Source: Coriolopsis trogii
Taxonomy: Eukaryota; Basidiomycota; Agaricomycetes; Polyporales; Polyporaceae
Direction of reading: 5' to 3'
Length of the DNA stretch: 64,000 nucleotides
Assembly: GCA_020543525.1 (NCBI GenBank)
Contig: JAHYIO010000031.1
Coordinates: forward strand, 496,001-560,000
Shown: piece after piece, positions 34,134 through 45,278 of the stretch
Layout of the letters: every line of letters starts with the position of its first letter
Numbering within the stretch: the stretch's first letter is position 1
Position numbers and translations under genes: made by a program
Notes under the pieces: model-generated
What the model was told of the DNA's origin: nothing
The model's database searches: none
What the model saw: the letters and a program-made list of their open reading frames with translations, nothing else

Positions 34134-35786
34134 ATGGCAAGTATCCATGGGGCGACGCGCGCAGAGAACGACTCGAAACTGCACTCGGGCCCAATCCTGT
34201 ATCCCGACCTCCTCGTGATGGTCTTCGAGAACCTCAATCCTCTCGACAAGCAGGATCGCACGACCTGTGCAGCGGGGGCATTGGTAAGCCGCTCTTGGTC
34301 TGAGCCGGCTTGTGCAGTTTTATGGTCCCAGCTGGAATCGCCTTATCCGCTTTACCATATTGTTCTCCCTCTACCACAACCGTTACAAGAGGTTCTCCGG
34401 TCCGCCCATTGGTACCACTCACTGGCGAACGGTCCAACACCCATAATACTGGCAGCCACGAGCTATCTCGATAGGCTTGAGGTCAGTTTCTATTAGAATA
34501 TGTAAAAGATAAGTCGTTGATATCCGGACTGGTAGGCAGCCTGGCAGAATGACCTTGTCTCCCAGAACGACCACTGGGGACGGTTCTTGGAACGCGCTAG
34601 TCGTGTTCGGAAGATCAGTAGATTAGAAGTACGCGGGAAGGAAGTCGACCTCCTCCGTCTCCTTCTTGAACGCAACGGCAATGCCACCTTTCTCCCATCC
34701 TTACTGGCCTTACGTTGGAACGAGGGTCCACATTCCCGAGGTCTCCTTGTCCCGCTTGTGACATCCTCGCTCCGAGAACTCACCCTCGCTATCTCTACGG
34801 ACGAAATGGGTCCCGACACTGAGCTGCATCCCACATTGTCACAGCTAGCTGTGAAGGCATCCTCCCTTCACAGCTTGCATATTATAACGCGACCGGGGAT
34901 CGCTACGGTACGCGCCGCAATTGCCCTTCCCGAGTTCAAGTCCCTCCGTCACTTGCGAACACGCGTACATCCAGAACGGTTTATGCTTCCTCCCACCCTC
35001 ACAACCCTCTGGTGCTCCATTGGTATCTTTGCCGGCTGCAACAAGAGGTACAACTTCAGTACTTTACGCAAGCTGGCGGCCGTTGGCGATGCTCCGGACC
35101 TCACCGGTTTCATTTCCTCCCTGAATGCTCCGCAGATAGAACATCTTCATCTCTCCATATTCCTACCGGACGTCAGCGGAAAGGGCGGGATCGATATCGC
35201 CAAAGCGGTAGCAGCCTCCGCATTCGCTCACAACCTGCGCGAATTCGCGACCGTGGGCATATTGCGAGAAGGAGTGTGCTTAGCGGAGTTTTTTCGACCC
35301 CTCATTGCCCTCTCCAGACTAAGACGGGTCGATATCCGAGCCAGCAGAGCGTCGTACACGGACGAGGACATCCTCCTCCTGGCTCGAGCATGGACGGATA
35401 TTGAAGAGCTCGTCCTGAACCCGTCGACAGAGTTCTGGCAAGAACCCCACGCCCGCCCATCCCTTGCTTCTCTGTCGCACTTCGCACGGTACTGTCCCCG
35501 CCTGAAGCGTCTGGCGATATGCCTAGACCACGACCAGCCCTTCGAAGTCCCAGATTCCCCGCCGACGCCGTCGCATCCCTTGGAGTTACTCGCGTTGTCC
35601 AGGCCGAGGCCTGAGCCTGAAGAGAAGCCGAACACGAGCACATCAGGGGATATTGAGCGCCTCGTCGGCATCCTCTTCCCCCATGCAGACTGCGCCACCG
35701 AGAGTGGGTCGAGGTGGCTTGCGGCGATGGCGGACGCACCGAACAGATTAGGAAGGTATGGGGATTGTGACTGTGTCGACCGGTAG
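34134..35786 (+). CDS. F-box-like family 1, copy C (intact)
   Basis: Two exons (34134-34481 and 34536-35786) join to 532 residues, the same length as copy B. The F-box-like part reads SGPILYPDLLVMVFENLNP (about 17-35), then CAAGALVSRSWSEPACAVLW (about 44-63). The second exon carries LLERNGNATFLPSL, YTDEDILLLARAWTDIEELV, LASLSHFARYCPRLKRLAIC and PPTPSHPLELLALSRP, ending GDCDCVDR. The start at 34134 (MASIHGATRAENDS) is preferred because copy D starts in the same way (MAST); the frame is open 47 codons further up only because it runs into the mobile element. Its promoter is disturbed by that insertion, so expression may differ from copy B. Probable SCF adaptor; target unknown. Confidence 0.8.
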
Positions 35787-37626
35787 CCCTCCGGCCGCGC
35801 ACCGTGACCTCGGATTCGTGGAATACAACCATCTGGAGAGTTGGTGAGCTGGTTCAACCAAATAGTAGACCTATGGACGTATAAGCTGACTGGTTCACGA
35901 CTTGGCACTCGTCGGCAAGCATCACACGGAGGATCTTCGCAGGCTTCGAGAATCGACAGAGGTAATAATGAAGGGTATCCTCTTGGTAGTCCGACTTAGC
36001 CAGGTAGAGTATGCATCTTACGAGTCCACCATGCAGTATGCGATTTCGCGTCATGCAGCGCTGCCAGTGTACAAGCGGGATACACTATGACCCAACCCGG
36101 GCAACGCCACTGACGTACCGTGAATGCTCATGGTTCAGAACCAGGACTGAACACACGACTGGCACGGAGTTGAACGTACGCACCGTTGTATCGCCGACTA
36201 CAAATGGAGTCGAAGAGAAGGCGGGCGATTCGAGGAGCCGCAGCCGGTGCGTCACGTCCGCATCAGTCCGCGTCACCTCGCCGCGTTGCAGTCCGCGTCA
36301 ATGTCTTGGACAAACTCTGCTACCACAGCTGCTGCACCGCATGAACCCTTCAATCGCTACTGCTGTCAGTTTCAGGCGTTGCAGCTCGCACCACTGCCTG
36401 TCACTCCGCTGTGCCGGTGCCCCGCACGCAGATCACCCGGTCGGCTGCAAGTGGACAGAGTCGATTGCGCGGATATGTGGGCCCTTCGAGTCTTCTCGCA
36501 AGCCCTCCTTCGAACGTCTCCATCAATCGAAGTTCTCTGGGCACAGTGTCCCCAGAAGCGACAGTGGTTTCCGTTTGATCATTTAACGGTCTTACTCGTC
36601 TCTAGGCCCCGGTTTTGCTGCTCGCTGAGCACTGTCGCAGAGCTCGAGGGTATCCAAGCAAGGCCGCAGGAGGGTGATATGTGTCTTAAGATATCACAGC
36701 CTCCCGAGGGCTGGACCAGGCTGCATGCAGGCGATCATCGTCCACGACGTGGCCGTTATGAAATGGACTATCATTCTCGGCGATTCAGGGGGACACTACG
36801 CACAGGCATGCTGTTTAGTAAGTGGCCTCAGTGACGCGTCTCATCTCCTGAGACGCTCTGTGAGCGTTCAACTGAAGAGAGCCGCTGTTTGCGCGGGAAT
36901 AGCAGGTCTGGGATTAATAGGCCGAGGTGCTTCGGATCTTCCTATGTTGACATGTCTGGCCGTCTCTCACCTACAGCACGCGAAGACAGGAACGCATGGA
37001 AGACGTACCCATGTTGCCCTACTGTTCGTGGCTGATGCGTTTATGCCGAAACACGACGTGTACGACCCGACTCTCGTTCATGCCTTTTCAATGAACCTTT
37101 GGCTCGAGTCGATATTTACCACTAGTTGACAGCTCATAATCGCGCAGTCCTACCGCGCGGTCCTGAACGGAGACGCGAGCAAGAACACGATGTCTCCGCT
37201 CTGACAACGAAGGAATGCGTTTGACACCATCCTACCCGGGAGCATCTGACGTGAGAGCGTCCTCTTAGCCAGGCCATGGGGTGAGCGGAGCGACTGTCGA
37301 GAGTAAGTTCCGTGTCTACTCTGGGTATCATTACTTACCGACTCCTTGGAGACGGGGGAGTGGGGTGGGGCAAGCCTCTTCCTTTTGCCGGGTATTGGTA
37401 TTGTCTATACTCGTCTGCCCTATGCAGTATGCGCGGATCGAGCGGTTGGGCGTGCCTCGTACACCGGACATTGGACCGTTTCATGTATGACGTCCGTAGC
37501 TGGGAGTTCAATGATACCAACGAGAGGACTTTCGTGTCCAAGGGTGCGGAAAGGCAGGTTGTGCGGGCTGTAATGGCACGCAAATGGCGGTCTGGTGATA
37601 GCGCTGCTGACGACCTCAGGGAATGC
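35787..37626. other. intergenic, no gene recognised
   Basis: Several medium frames overlap between 36000 and 37130, but none shows a family motif or sensible splicing. The last 300 bp are the hydrophobin promoter. Confidence 0.4.
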
Positions 37627-37632
37627 TATAAA
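37627..37632 (+). promoter_or_regulatory. TATA box of the hydrophobin gene
   Basis: TATAAA lies 94 bp before the hydrophobin start codon and is followed by the CT-rich leader CTCTTCCTCACTCAGCTC. Confidence 0.7.
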
Positions 37633-37725
37633 GGAGAGCGAGAAAGACGGTTATTCTACAGATCGAACACTCCCAGTCCGCTCTTCCTCACTCAGCTCTT
37701 CAATATCCAAATCCCCTCCTGCAAC

Positions 37726-38161
37726 ATGATGTTCTCTCGCATTGCAGCTCTTGCCATCGTCTCCGCTCCCATTCTTGCGGCCGCCACCCCCGTCGTTGCT
37801 CGTGGCGGTGCCCCCCCGCAGACTCCCCTGTGCTGCGCAACCACTGAGGAGGTAAATTCAATTGACTTCCCTCCTAGACATGAGCCGCCGCTTACCGTGA
37901 TACCAGGCCTCCAGCCCCTCTGCCTCTGCTCTCCTCGGCCTTCTTGGTATCGTCCTCTCGGACTTGAACGTTCTCGTCGGCCTGGACTGCTCCCCTATCA
38001 GCGTCATCGGTGTCGGAAACGGCGGCTGCTCTACCACTACCGTCACCTGCACGGACAACAGCCACGTGAGTGTCTTCCGTCGCGTTGTATGCTCTTGCAT
38101 ATGCTCACCTGGGACACAGGCCGGTCTCATTGCCATCGGCTGTATCCCCATTACCCTCTAA
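37726..38161 (+). CDS. class I hydrophobin-like protein with six cysteines
   Basis: Three exons (37726-37851, 37907-38065 and 38120-38161) join to 108 residues. Hydrophobins are small secreted proteins that coat hyphae and fruiting bodies as a water-repellent layer. A signal peptide is clear ([20 protein letters not shown], cleaved near residue 20). The core matches Polyporales-type class I hydrophobins: TPLCC, then [17 protein letters not shown], then [26 protein letters not shown] and [12 protein letters not shown]. Spacing is CC-x32-C-x12-C-x6-C-x12-C. Only six cysteines are present: the lone cysteine normally before the first CC is absent, and the first cysteine of the second CC is Thr. 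In standard numbering these are C1 and C6, which pair in known structures. Two ATGs in a row open the frame. Introns are 55 and 54 bp with normal splice sites, so the gene looks functional. Confidence 0.9.
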
Positions 38162-38329
38162 GCGGGCGATGAGCTCGTAGTATATACGATAGTACACTTC
38201 ATCCGAGATGCCGTATGTCGTGTCGTATCAGTAGTGTTTCGAAGTACAACTGTGGTCAGTTTGTCGGGCACCCGAAGTTGAATGTGATGTCATCGGTGTT
38301 TGCCTTCTGTGCATTGTGTGTGTCGACGA

Positions 38330-39612
38330 GGAGTCACATAGGCTCGGGATTATACAATCCAAGAATGCGAACCATCCTGGCCAAGCCATCGGGAGAGACT
38401 AACGCAAGAGGTGCCTGCGGGGTGCCGATGTATCGGCGCATGGATTCAACGCTCAACTTTTCTTCGTGGATGCGACAGGCTGGATCCTGCCGTGGCAAAC
38501 AACTCGTAGGGTTAGCGGTCGATTGCCGCTCGCTCGAGGAGTCCACGGTCGACAACGACACAGGCGCATCATACCGCATATCGAGAGGGACGAACTGAGT
38601 TGCAGCGACATCCACCTGGTGCTTGCAAGTGGTGGAAGCGCTTCCACTGACTTCGGCTTCAGTGTCGTCGGGACGAAAGGAGTGGGTGGGACGAAAGAGG
38701 CTGCCGTCGCCTTGAGCGGAGACTGCGTTGAAGTTGCTGTCGTTCTGCAATGGCGCAGGGACGCTTGCGGCTTGGTGAGTCCGTACACCACGAATCGGCA
38801 GGCTAGCCCGACCCAGCCCGATTCGTCCATGTCACTCCGCAGAAGACGGCGGGGGTAGCTGGTGTGGGTACGAGCGGGGCTGAATTATGAATACGTCATA
38901 AGTGTTTGAACTCCAAAGAGGAGAGAGATACTGACGCGGTGATGGCCCATAGGGAACTGTGACATACTCAACGTAGACCTCAGGACATCGTTCAATCCCT
39001 CCATGTATGCGGTGATATCCACTACGTTCACGATTGCTGAAGGCAAACACGTCGTCCCGAGAGATGGAAAGCTGCTGTCCGGTCCCCCCTTCTCGTCGCA
39101 ACGGACGGAGCACGATGCTCTGCAATGGCAAACCTGACCGGTAGGGCGAGAAGAGTACAGGAGACTCATGTGAGCGTAGAGCAGACGAGGGCGAGGAGGG
39201 CCGGAAGGAAACAGAGCAGTACAACGACATGCATTGTCGAAGAGATGACTAAGGCATCTCCAGTGTATGCATAGACCCGGAGACATATTGTGGAGGAGTA
39301 GATAGCCATGTACTGCAGAACCTTCAGGTAGGTCAAATGACGGGAAGAGACTGACTGGAGGCCAGAGCAACACATGCGTAGCTGGAGCAAGTAGGAGGAT
39401 TGCGAGCGCGAGCTTGGGGAAGACGAGACTGGCGAGATGGAGGGTAAGGAGAACGGCTTCGCCCGCTTGCCATGAGATGCTGAAGATCGCGAGTGCCGTG
39501 AAATACATATCTTGAATACGGCCCAGCAAAAGGCGTTGACGGCGAGGACGACCCACTTGGTGTAGCGGGACAACGCATCGGAGACCGGTGCACTATGCGT
39601 ATAATGCTGCAA
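38330..39612 (-). other. possible multi-pass membrane protein gene, structure unresolved
   Basis: On the minus strand, strongly hydrophobic segments lie in at least two frames: FTALAIFSISWQAGEAVLL and LALAILLLAPATHVLLWPP (about 39395-39515), then VLQYMAIYSSTICLRVYAY and HVVVLLCFLPALLALVC (about 39190-39330). They can be joined by a 43 bp GT-AG intron ending near 39314. Downstream, after an acceptor at about 38742, a Ser/Thr/Asp-rich frame (DDTEAEVSGSAS, LSTVDSSSERQ, SMRRYIGTPQ) ends at 38334 and looks like a cytoplasmic tail. I could not link all parts into one model. It may be an intron-rich membrane protein gene or a decayed one. No family is recognised. Confidence 0.3.
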
Positions 39613-39671
39613 TTGCGAATCACCAGTTAGCTCATTGTTTCATTGTACACTCTCGCTCGAACGTACCATCA

Positions 39672-40912
39672 TTATGCAACAAGAGGCACTTCCTCGTCGC
39701 CAATTATCAGCAACCGCGCTGCGTGCAACATAGGCAGCGCCCGAGCAGCCGCAACCAAAATCACGGATTTGTCTCCATACGGCCAAGTGTATGTGAGCTT
39801 CACGCTCTCCAGACGGGGGAATTTCTGGCGCGTGAGCTTCTCGTCGATCGCTGCCCAATGCCCCAGTGGGTCGTCGAAGCGAGCGGTCCCGACGAAGCCC
39901 AGATCGAGCACGAGTCTTTGGAGTCTATTGGTTCTTAGCGAGGAAAGCAGCGCGACGCAATACTCTGATCGAGCACCCGTGATTGAAAGGACCTCTAGCT
40001 CGTTAAGGTTTGCCACAGCGTTCCCGACATTGAGCCAATCCGGCCTCGGCGCCCCGTCTGTATGCGTTCGCTACGTGAGTAACGGGCAGGAATGGGGATC
40101 AGGGAGCACCACTCACAGTTCATGTGCAGCTGATTGCCTGCGGGCGGTGGCAGACTCAACTCCAACTCCCTAATATTCCGCCCAACCTCTCCCAAGAAGG
40201 CGCACAAGCGCTCCACCATCTCTATCGACTGTGTGCAGCGAGCCGACATTGCCTTCAGGTTTCCAGGTTTGAGGACGCGCGCGAGAACGTCCAGGGTGTA
40301 GTGAGGGGAACCGGAGTCCCTGAGGACAAGCCTTCTGATGGGTATGGTACCAACGCCAGGCACAGCGGCAGTGAGTTTGTCACGATGGAGGAGAACCCTG
40401 CTGACCTGCAGCGTGTCGACGTCGAATAGAGAAAGTAGCGCGTGGAATGCAGAGAGCGCAGATATGCCAGTGAGGTCGTACCAACGGTTGATGTCGAGTC
40501 GCTGAAGGCGCACTGGCGCATACTCCGGGTCTTGGCCATCTGCGATGGAGGGAGTGTGGAAGCGGACGTTATGGAGGGACACATGCTTTAGCATGGGGAG
40601 TCTCGAAAGTATGCCTACGATGGTCTCTCTCCGGAGGATGATAGAATTGACCCTCTTGTTGACACCCGAAGCGTGCCCTTCCAATTTGAGGTGTTTGACG
40701 CATCTAGCGATTGTGAGATGAGCTCCGAGAAACTCCTCGAGGTCCCCGAAGGTGCCTGCACGTACATTCCCGATGGTCGCGAACAGGTGGACACGGACAA
40801 TCTCCCGCCATAACTTGCAGACAAGGGCGCATGGTATAAGCCAGTGTTTGCGGACCTCAAGCTCGGAGAAGACTTGGTGGAGGAGTTCAGGCGGGAGGTA
40901 CGTGTGAGCCAT
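39672..40912 (-). CDS. F-box protein, family 2, copy F
   Basis: Two exons on the minus strand (40117-40912 and 39672-40057) join to 393 residues. The N-terminal F-box reads MAHTYLPPELLHQVFSEL, then IPCALVCKLWREIVRVHLF, very close to copy E. The repeat part shares CVKHLKLEGHASGV, ETIVGILSRLPMLKHVSL, PVRLQRLDINRWYDL and RPDWLNVGNAVANLNELEVL, and ends LLIIGDEEVPLVA. The 59 bp intron is at the same place and phase as in copy E, with the same acceptor GCATACAG. A TATATAG string lies about 120 bp upstream on the minus strand. Expected to bring a target to an SCF ubiquitin ligase; the target is unknown. Closest relative in the window is copy E. Confidence 0.82.
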
Positions 40913-41232
40913 GATTGCAGCAATGATATGTGTATAGTTCAGTCTAGACCTAACAGCGAGCGCAAGATGCCAATTGCAGTTGCAGAGGACGGACGCGATC
41001 AGCTGCAAGATGCAAAGCGGGCATCAGACTATATACCACCGTTTCTCACAGTTCTGATGCATGCTCATGTTGGCGCCAAGTTCGCCCTCTCCAGGACCTC
41101 AAACGAATACGTGAGCCATTGACTCGGTCGGGGCTCGACTGTCTCGCACACATTGGTATGGCAGCAGGAGGAGCACAATCGTATCTCGATATTCAGAATC
41201 CATCCAGACATTCGAGAAACATAGTACTACGA
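40913..41232. other. intergenic between F-box copies G and F
   Basis: Promoter of copy F and 3' end of copy G, which follow each other on the minus strand. No gene is recognised. Confidence 0.4.
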
Positions 41233-42485
41233 CTAACTGGGCACGAAACGCGGAGCTACGTTTTCCAACTTCAACAATCCCGCTTCATTCGACGCATGTA
41301 GGGCAATAGCAGCAGCAGCGAAGCAGTCGCGCAAGCTCGCTCCATACGCGCGGGTGAAAACGAGCGTCACACTTTTGAGGTTGGGAAACCTCCGACGCGT
41401 CAAAATCCTGTCCATCTCCGCCCAATGGTCAGCCCCGTCGTTGAACTGCTCGGGGTTGGCAAGCTCCAGACTGAGCACAAACTTTTGTAGCTTCGCGTTC
41501 TCCAGCGGAGGGAGCAACCCGACGCAGGCCTCCGGCGGAACCCCGGTTAGGGAGAGGACCTCCAGGTGCTCTAACGTTCCGAAAGCAATTTCGAGCCTCT
41601 GCCATATCGGCCACGATGGGCGGTCTACAGGCAGGCACGACGTCAGTAAGCAAACGTCACATATGCAACTTAGGAAGACATACTAGAGGGCACGACCCTC
41701 ATCTCGGAAAAGTTCAGCTCCAATACTTTGATGTGCCGTCCTCCCAGCCTAAGGAACAGGCCAAAATCGTACGCGTCGACAGGCCACTCAGGAGATACAA
41801 AAGACATCATCTGTATGCTGCCCCGCGAGATGATGGCGTCGAGAACGAACATGATGTCTTGATCGGTAATGATGTGGTCAAGAACGAGTATTTTGATGGG
41901 TACGGGGTCCAGCCCGGAGTCATAGTGGTCGTGGTCGTGGTCGTCATACTTGAACCGAAGGCCGCTCAGATGCAGCACATCGGTTGCGAAGAGCGAGAGT
42001 AGCCCAAGTGAGGCAAGGACAGCGTCCCTGCCGTGAAAGTGCGTATTGCTGACCTCCAATCGCTCGAGAGGGACAGGGACGGTTCTCTCCTGGGTTCCAA
42101 CGCCATCGACGACCATACTGGCATGGAAGTGGAAGTCGCAGAAAGAGAGTCGCTTGAGAGCGATAAGTTTGGATAGCATGTTCGTCAGTGTTCCTCTTGA
42201 GAACACGCAACGGTCGACGTTGTGCACGTCTATCAACGCTATGCCGATGAGCTTCAGGTCCTTGATCGAGGCTGCGACCTTCGGGTGGGCGGCGAGGAAC
42301 GCCACAAAGTCCTCGAAGGTCCTGTTCGGTGCGTATGCGACCGCAATGCGCTCGAAGAGATAGCCGTGGACGAATTCTCGCCAGGACCAGCATACAAGCG
42401 AGCAAGTTTGTAGCGATCTCTTGTCGTCGGTGGATGCGGCTAACACCTGTTGGCAGAGCTCAGGGGGGATGTATGTCCTCGACAT
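41233..42485 (-). CDS. F-box protein, family 2, copy G (divergent)
   Basis: Two exons on the minus strand (41684-42485 and 41233-41624) join to 397 residues. The F-box reads MSRTYIPPELCQQVLAAS, then LQTCSLVCWSWREFVHGYLF. The middle differs more from copies E and F and contains a His/Asp-rich loop (KYDDHDHDHYDSGLDP, about residue 178), possibly metal-binding or just low complexity. The C-terminal exon realigns well: LEHLEVLSLTGVPPEACVGL, HWAEMDRILTRRRFPNLKSV and NEAGLLKLENVAPRF. The intron is 59 bp, at the same phase as in the other two copies. It lies between copy F and the CFEM gene, all three on the minus strand but each with its own promoter space. A likely SCF adaptor with an unknown target. 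Confidence 0.8.
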
Positions 42486-42604
42486 GGCCTGTGTGTGTCA
42501 AGGGACGTGCAATACTTATATCGGGGACCAGGAAGCGATGTGTAGGCGACGCTAGCATTGACAGGTGAGAGAGCGTTGGTAGCACATACCAGAAGTTCAG
42601 CAGG

Positions 42605-43532
42605 CTATATGAACTTCCAGCTCACACACTTTTGATCAGCCTCGCACCAGCGCTTGCATCCAGCTTTCCTTCCTCCGCAACGCTTTGGACTGAGACCATA
42701 TCGTACAACTCTGTCTCTTCTGGCTTCACAACGACATCTGGCAGTTCTGAGGCCATGCTTATTGATATCCTCAAAACATAGGACCATCGCGCCGCCAAAG
42801 CCTATCCCCGCTACCAAAACGGCTCCTCCAAGGACACCTCCCACATTCAAACGAGAGCTCATTGCTAGGCCACTATTGCCCGTCTGCGATGCGCCAGCCG
42901 ACGTCTCAGTCGTGCTCGTTGTAACAGTGTCCGAGCTGATCTCCGTGGCGGTACTCAGCACGGACGACAGGCTGCTCACAGCAGAAGAGTACGCCGAAGT
43001 CGTCTCGGAGAGGGCTGACGACCCGGACCCGGACGATGCTGGCGGAGACGTCGCGTGGGTGATCGGGATGGTCGTGAAGGACGTGACAGGAGGCGAGAGA
43101 GGCGGGACGGAGAACATGGAGGTGCCTGTTCCAGTCGCTGTGGTGGCTGCCGAATCGTGCGTGCGGGTGAGTCGTCAGTTCGAATTCGAGTTGTCGGGTG
43201 TGTACGGGATGTAACTCACTCGCAAGCCCACATAACGAGGCCGAGACGGAGCTGAACGCCTGTTGCTCGCTGGAGGTGCAGTTGTTTGTGATGCAGGATG
43301 CAATCCCGCCTCCTACACCACAAACACAGTTGGGATCGGTGCTGCCGAACACATCGGCTCGTCAGTTTCATCCGTCTATGTTATACACTGCTCTCGCAAG
43401 GATGCACATGCTATCACAGCCCAGGCTAGCCTCTTTGATGCAAGCCTGCATGCAGATGCTGGTCTTGGCTTGAGCGCATAAGCTGAGAGAGAGCGCCGCA
43501 GAGATGTTAGCCAACACCCTGCTGGAGAACAT
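42605..43532 (-). CDS. CFEM-domain protein with a single membrane segment
   Basis: Three exons on the minus strand (43408-43532, 43220-43341 and 42605-43146) join to 262 residues. A signal peptide opens the protein (MFSSRVLANISAALSLSLC). The CFEM domain follows, with eight cysteines at about 27, 31, 39, 47, 49, 58, 63 and 79 and acidic residues before the CxC (GCDSITDPNCVCG). CFEM proteins are fungal surface proteins; some bind haem iron, others act in adhesion or signalling. A Ser/Thr-rich stalk (about 84-180) leads to one membrane helix (VGGVLGGAVLVAGIGFGG, about 184-206) and a short basic, Cys-containing tail. This is neither a GPI-anchored nor a seven-helix CFEM form. Donor GTGCAT for intron 1 is weak, but is the only choice that yields the correct cysteine spacing. 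The C-terminal tail may be altered by an undetected intron. Confidence 0.8.
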
Positions 43533-43645
43533 AGTTCACGGGATGGGAAGGTCGCGAGATGTATACAAGACTTCGTTGTGCATGCGTTCCATGCATATAT
43601 GCGTCAAACGCTGGAGTCAAGCTCCACGACCGCGAGGACCGGTCG

Positions 43646-43709
43646 CGTCCTAGTCTTGAGGCGGTGAAGACGCGTGACGTCACGCGTCAACGCCCATAGT
43701 CTTAGGACG
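43646..43709. promoter_or_regulatory. long imperfect palindrome with a central TGACGTCA site
   Basis: The core GACGCGTGACGTCACGCGTC (43669-43688) is a perfect 20 bp palindrome around TGACGTCA, the classic CRE/bZIP octamer. The arms extend outward, CGTCCTA on the left matching TAGGACG on the right with small mismatches between. It lies about 115 to 180 bp upstream of the CFEM gene start (minus strand) and about 640 bp before the acidic repeat gene. Confidence 0.6.
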
Positions 43710-44275
43710 GGCTTTTGAGTCTATGTGGAGGCCGTCCCCACTGGGAACAGAGATCACAGTACTTGGGGGCTACGATGTCCCGAAGAACCTGCACACCATG
43801 TCGAGCGACGGGATCTGCTAGAGGCGCAAAAGTACCGAGCCAGGTACAGGGCCACCGCGCCAGCGTTCGGAGATCAAGCTGATTCGTCCTCTATACGACC
43901 GCATTGTCGCTTAGCGGAAGACGTGCATATGTGTTGTGCTGAGCCTCTTGTCAGATGTTCTGAGCGACGTACGAGTTCACAATCTCCGAACAAACATGCC
44001 TTGTTGTCATGTCTAACGAAGAGCGCCCACAATTGCGCGGCATGACGTACGCTGTGGCGATATAGTGAAGACGTAGTTGCTCAAGAACGGCGGTCCACAT
44101 AACACACTCACAATTTTCTCGCCACCTCGGCCACGTTCACAGCCTTGCTCGCATAGTACAATTGCAAGGATCCACCACGCCTCGCGAAGACGCCTGAGCT
44201 ATGGCCGCCCAGAGAGAAGCCTTGGCCTCACGCACCGACCGGGCGCTGAGTCATAACCAGACTCTATAATGCCTT
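43710..44275. other. intergenic between the CFEM and acidic repeat genes
   Basis: Promoter region between the divergent CFEM and repeat-protein genes. No gene is recognised. Confidence 0.4.
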
Positions 44276-44281
44276 TATAAA
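44276..44281 (+). promoter_or_regulatory. TATA box of the acidic repeat gene
   Basis: TATAAA lies 71 bp before the start codon at 44352; a second TATAA-like string (CTATAATG) lies about 10 bp further up. Confidence 0.6.
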
Positions 44282-44351
44282 GTTCCCGAAAGACGCGTTC
44301 ACAACTTGCCACCTCCACACACACTCCTGACTATCCACTGGACGCCACAGT

Positions 44352-45278
44352 ATGCTAGATCAGCCCTCCGCTTCCGGCCAATATGGTCAAGGGCCTGTCC
44401 TGCATTGCACGCAGGAGGCATCGAGTGCTCAGACAGCTGCGCAGTCTGAGGGGACACCGTATGTGCCAATCCGCTCCTCGCCACTGCGCAACTTTGTGGT
44501 CAGGACGGAGTCGCTCGACACCTCCCTGCTGGAGCAACACGAGGCTAATCGGGAGAAGAGGATCCAGCAAGAGTTACTCGACACCATAGAGGAAGAGGAT
44601 GACGACAACCCTCGCCGCCACCGTCGACGTAGACAGTGCCCCGAGTTTACTGACGACGAGGAAGACGATGAGGACGAGGATGCCTTGGCTGATGAGGACG
44701 CCATGGCTGATGAGGACGCCATGGCTGATGAGGACGCCATGGCTGATGAGGATGCCATGGCTGACGAGGATGCCATGGCTGACGAGGATGCCATGGCTGA
44801 TGAGGACGAGTGGCAGGGACCCGCGGAGGAAAGTACAGGTGAGTACCGACCAACTCATGCTCAGCTCTGCTGCCGGCTCACCTCGACTCAACAGAGCGTC
44901 TCGCCATGGCTGAGAGTTGTTTGCGCTCCACACAGGCTGACGCCCCAGATGCTCAGTACGGACTTGCGAGTGCGAGCTACATCAGGCAGCTGCACGAGTC
45001 AAAGAGGCAGTTCACGACATATATTCAGACGGCGATGGACGAGATGGATAGGGACACCGAGAGCTTCTACGCTTACCTTGCTGCTATCGAGTGAGTGCCT
45101 ATTCTATCGTCATCAACTCATGGATATACAAAGAGCGCTGACTGACCTATGTCACCGTTGACGTAGTGCAAAGTATGCGGAAGAGGAAAGGGAGCGCTCC
45201 CGCCGGTATGAGGAATCGCAAGCCCATTTGCGACGCATGCTGTCGCCAGACGAGGACAAGCTGTCGCGGGGGAATTGA
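44352..45278 (+). CDS. acidic ADEDAM-repeat protein with helical C-terminus, unknown function
   Basis: Three exons (44352-44838, 44895-45090 and 45167-45278) join to 264 residues. I do not recognise a family. The N-terminal part (1-60) is polar and contains TPYVPIRSSPLRNFVVRTES. A charged helix with RIQQELLDTIEEED follows, then a basic patch (RRHRRRR), a long acidic stretch (DDEEDDEDED) and seven tandem ADED units. After the repeats the sequence is predicted helical (SYIRQLHESKRQFTTYIQT, AMDEMDRD, then a Glu/Arg-rich segment AEEERERSRRYEES). Introns are 56 and 76 bp with good splice sites. Similar sequence, apparently decayed, lies at 47856-48513. Basic and acidic clusters would suit a nuclear protein, but that is a guess. 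The repeat number probably varies between strains. Confidence 0.7.
44688..44807 (+). repeat. 18 bp coding tandem repeat (ADEDAM units)
   Basis: Six full 18 bp units of the type GCTGATGAGGACGCCATG and a 12 bp partial seventh unit. Unit sequences differ only at silent third positions (GAT/GAC, GAC/GAT), so the array is recent and kept in frame. Confidence 0.92.
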
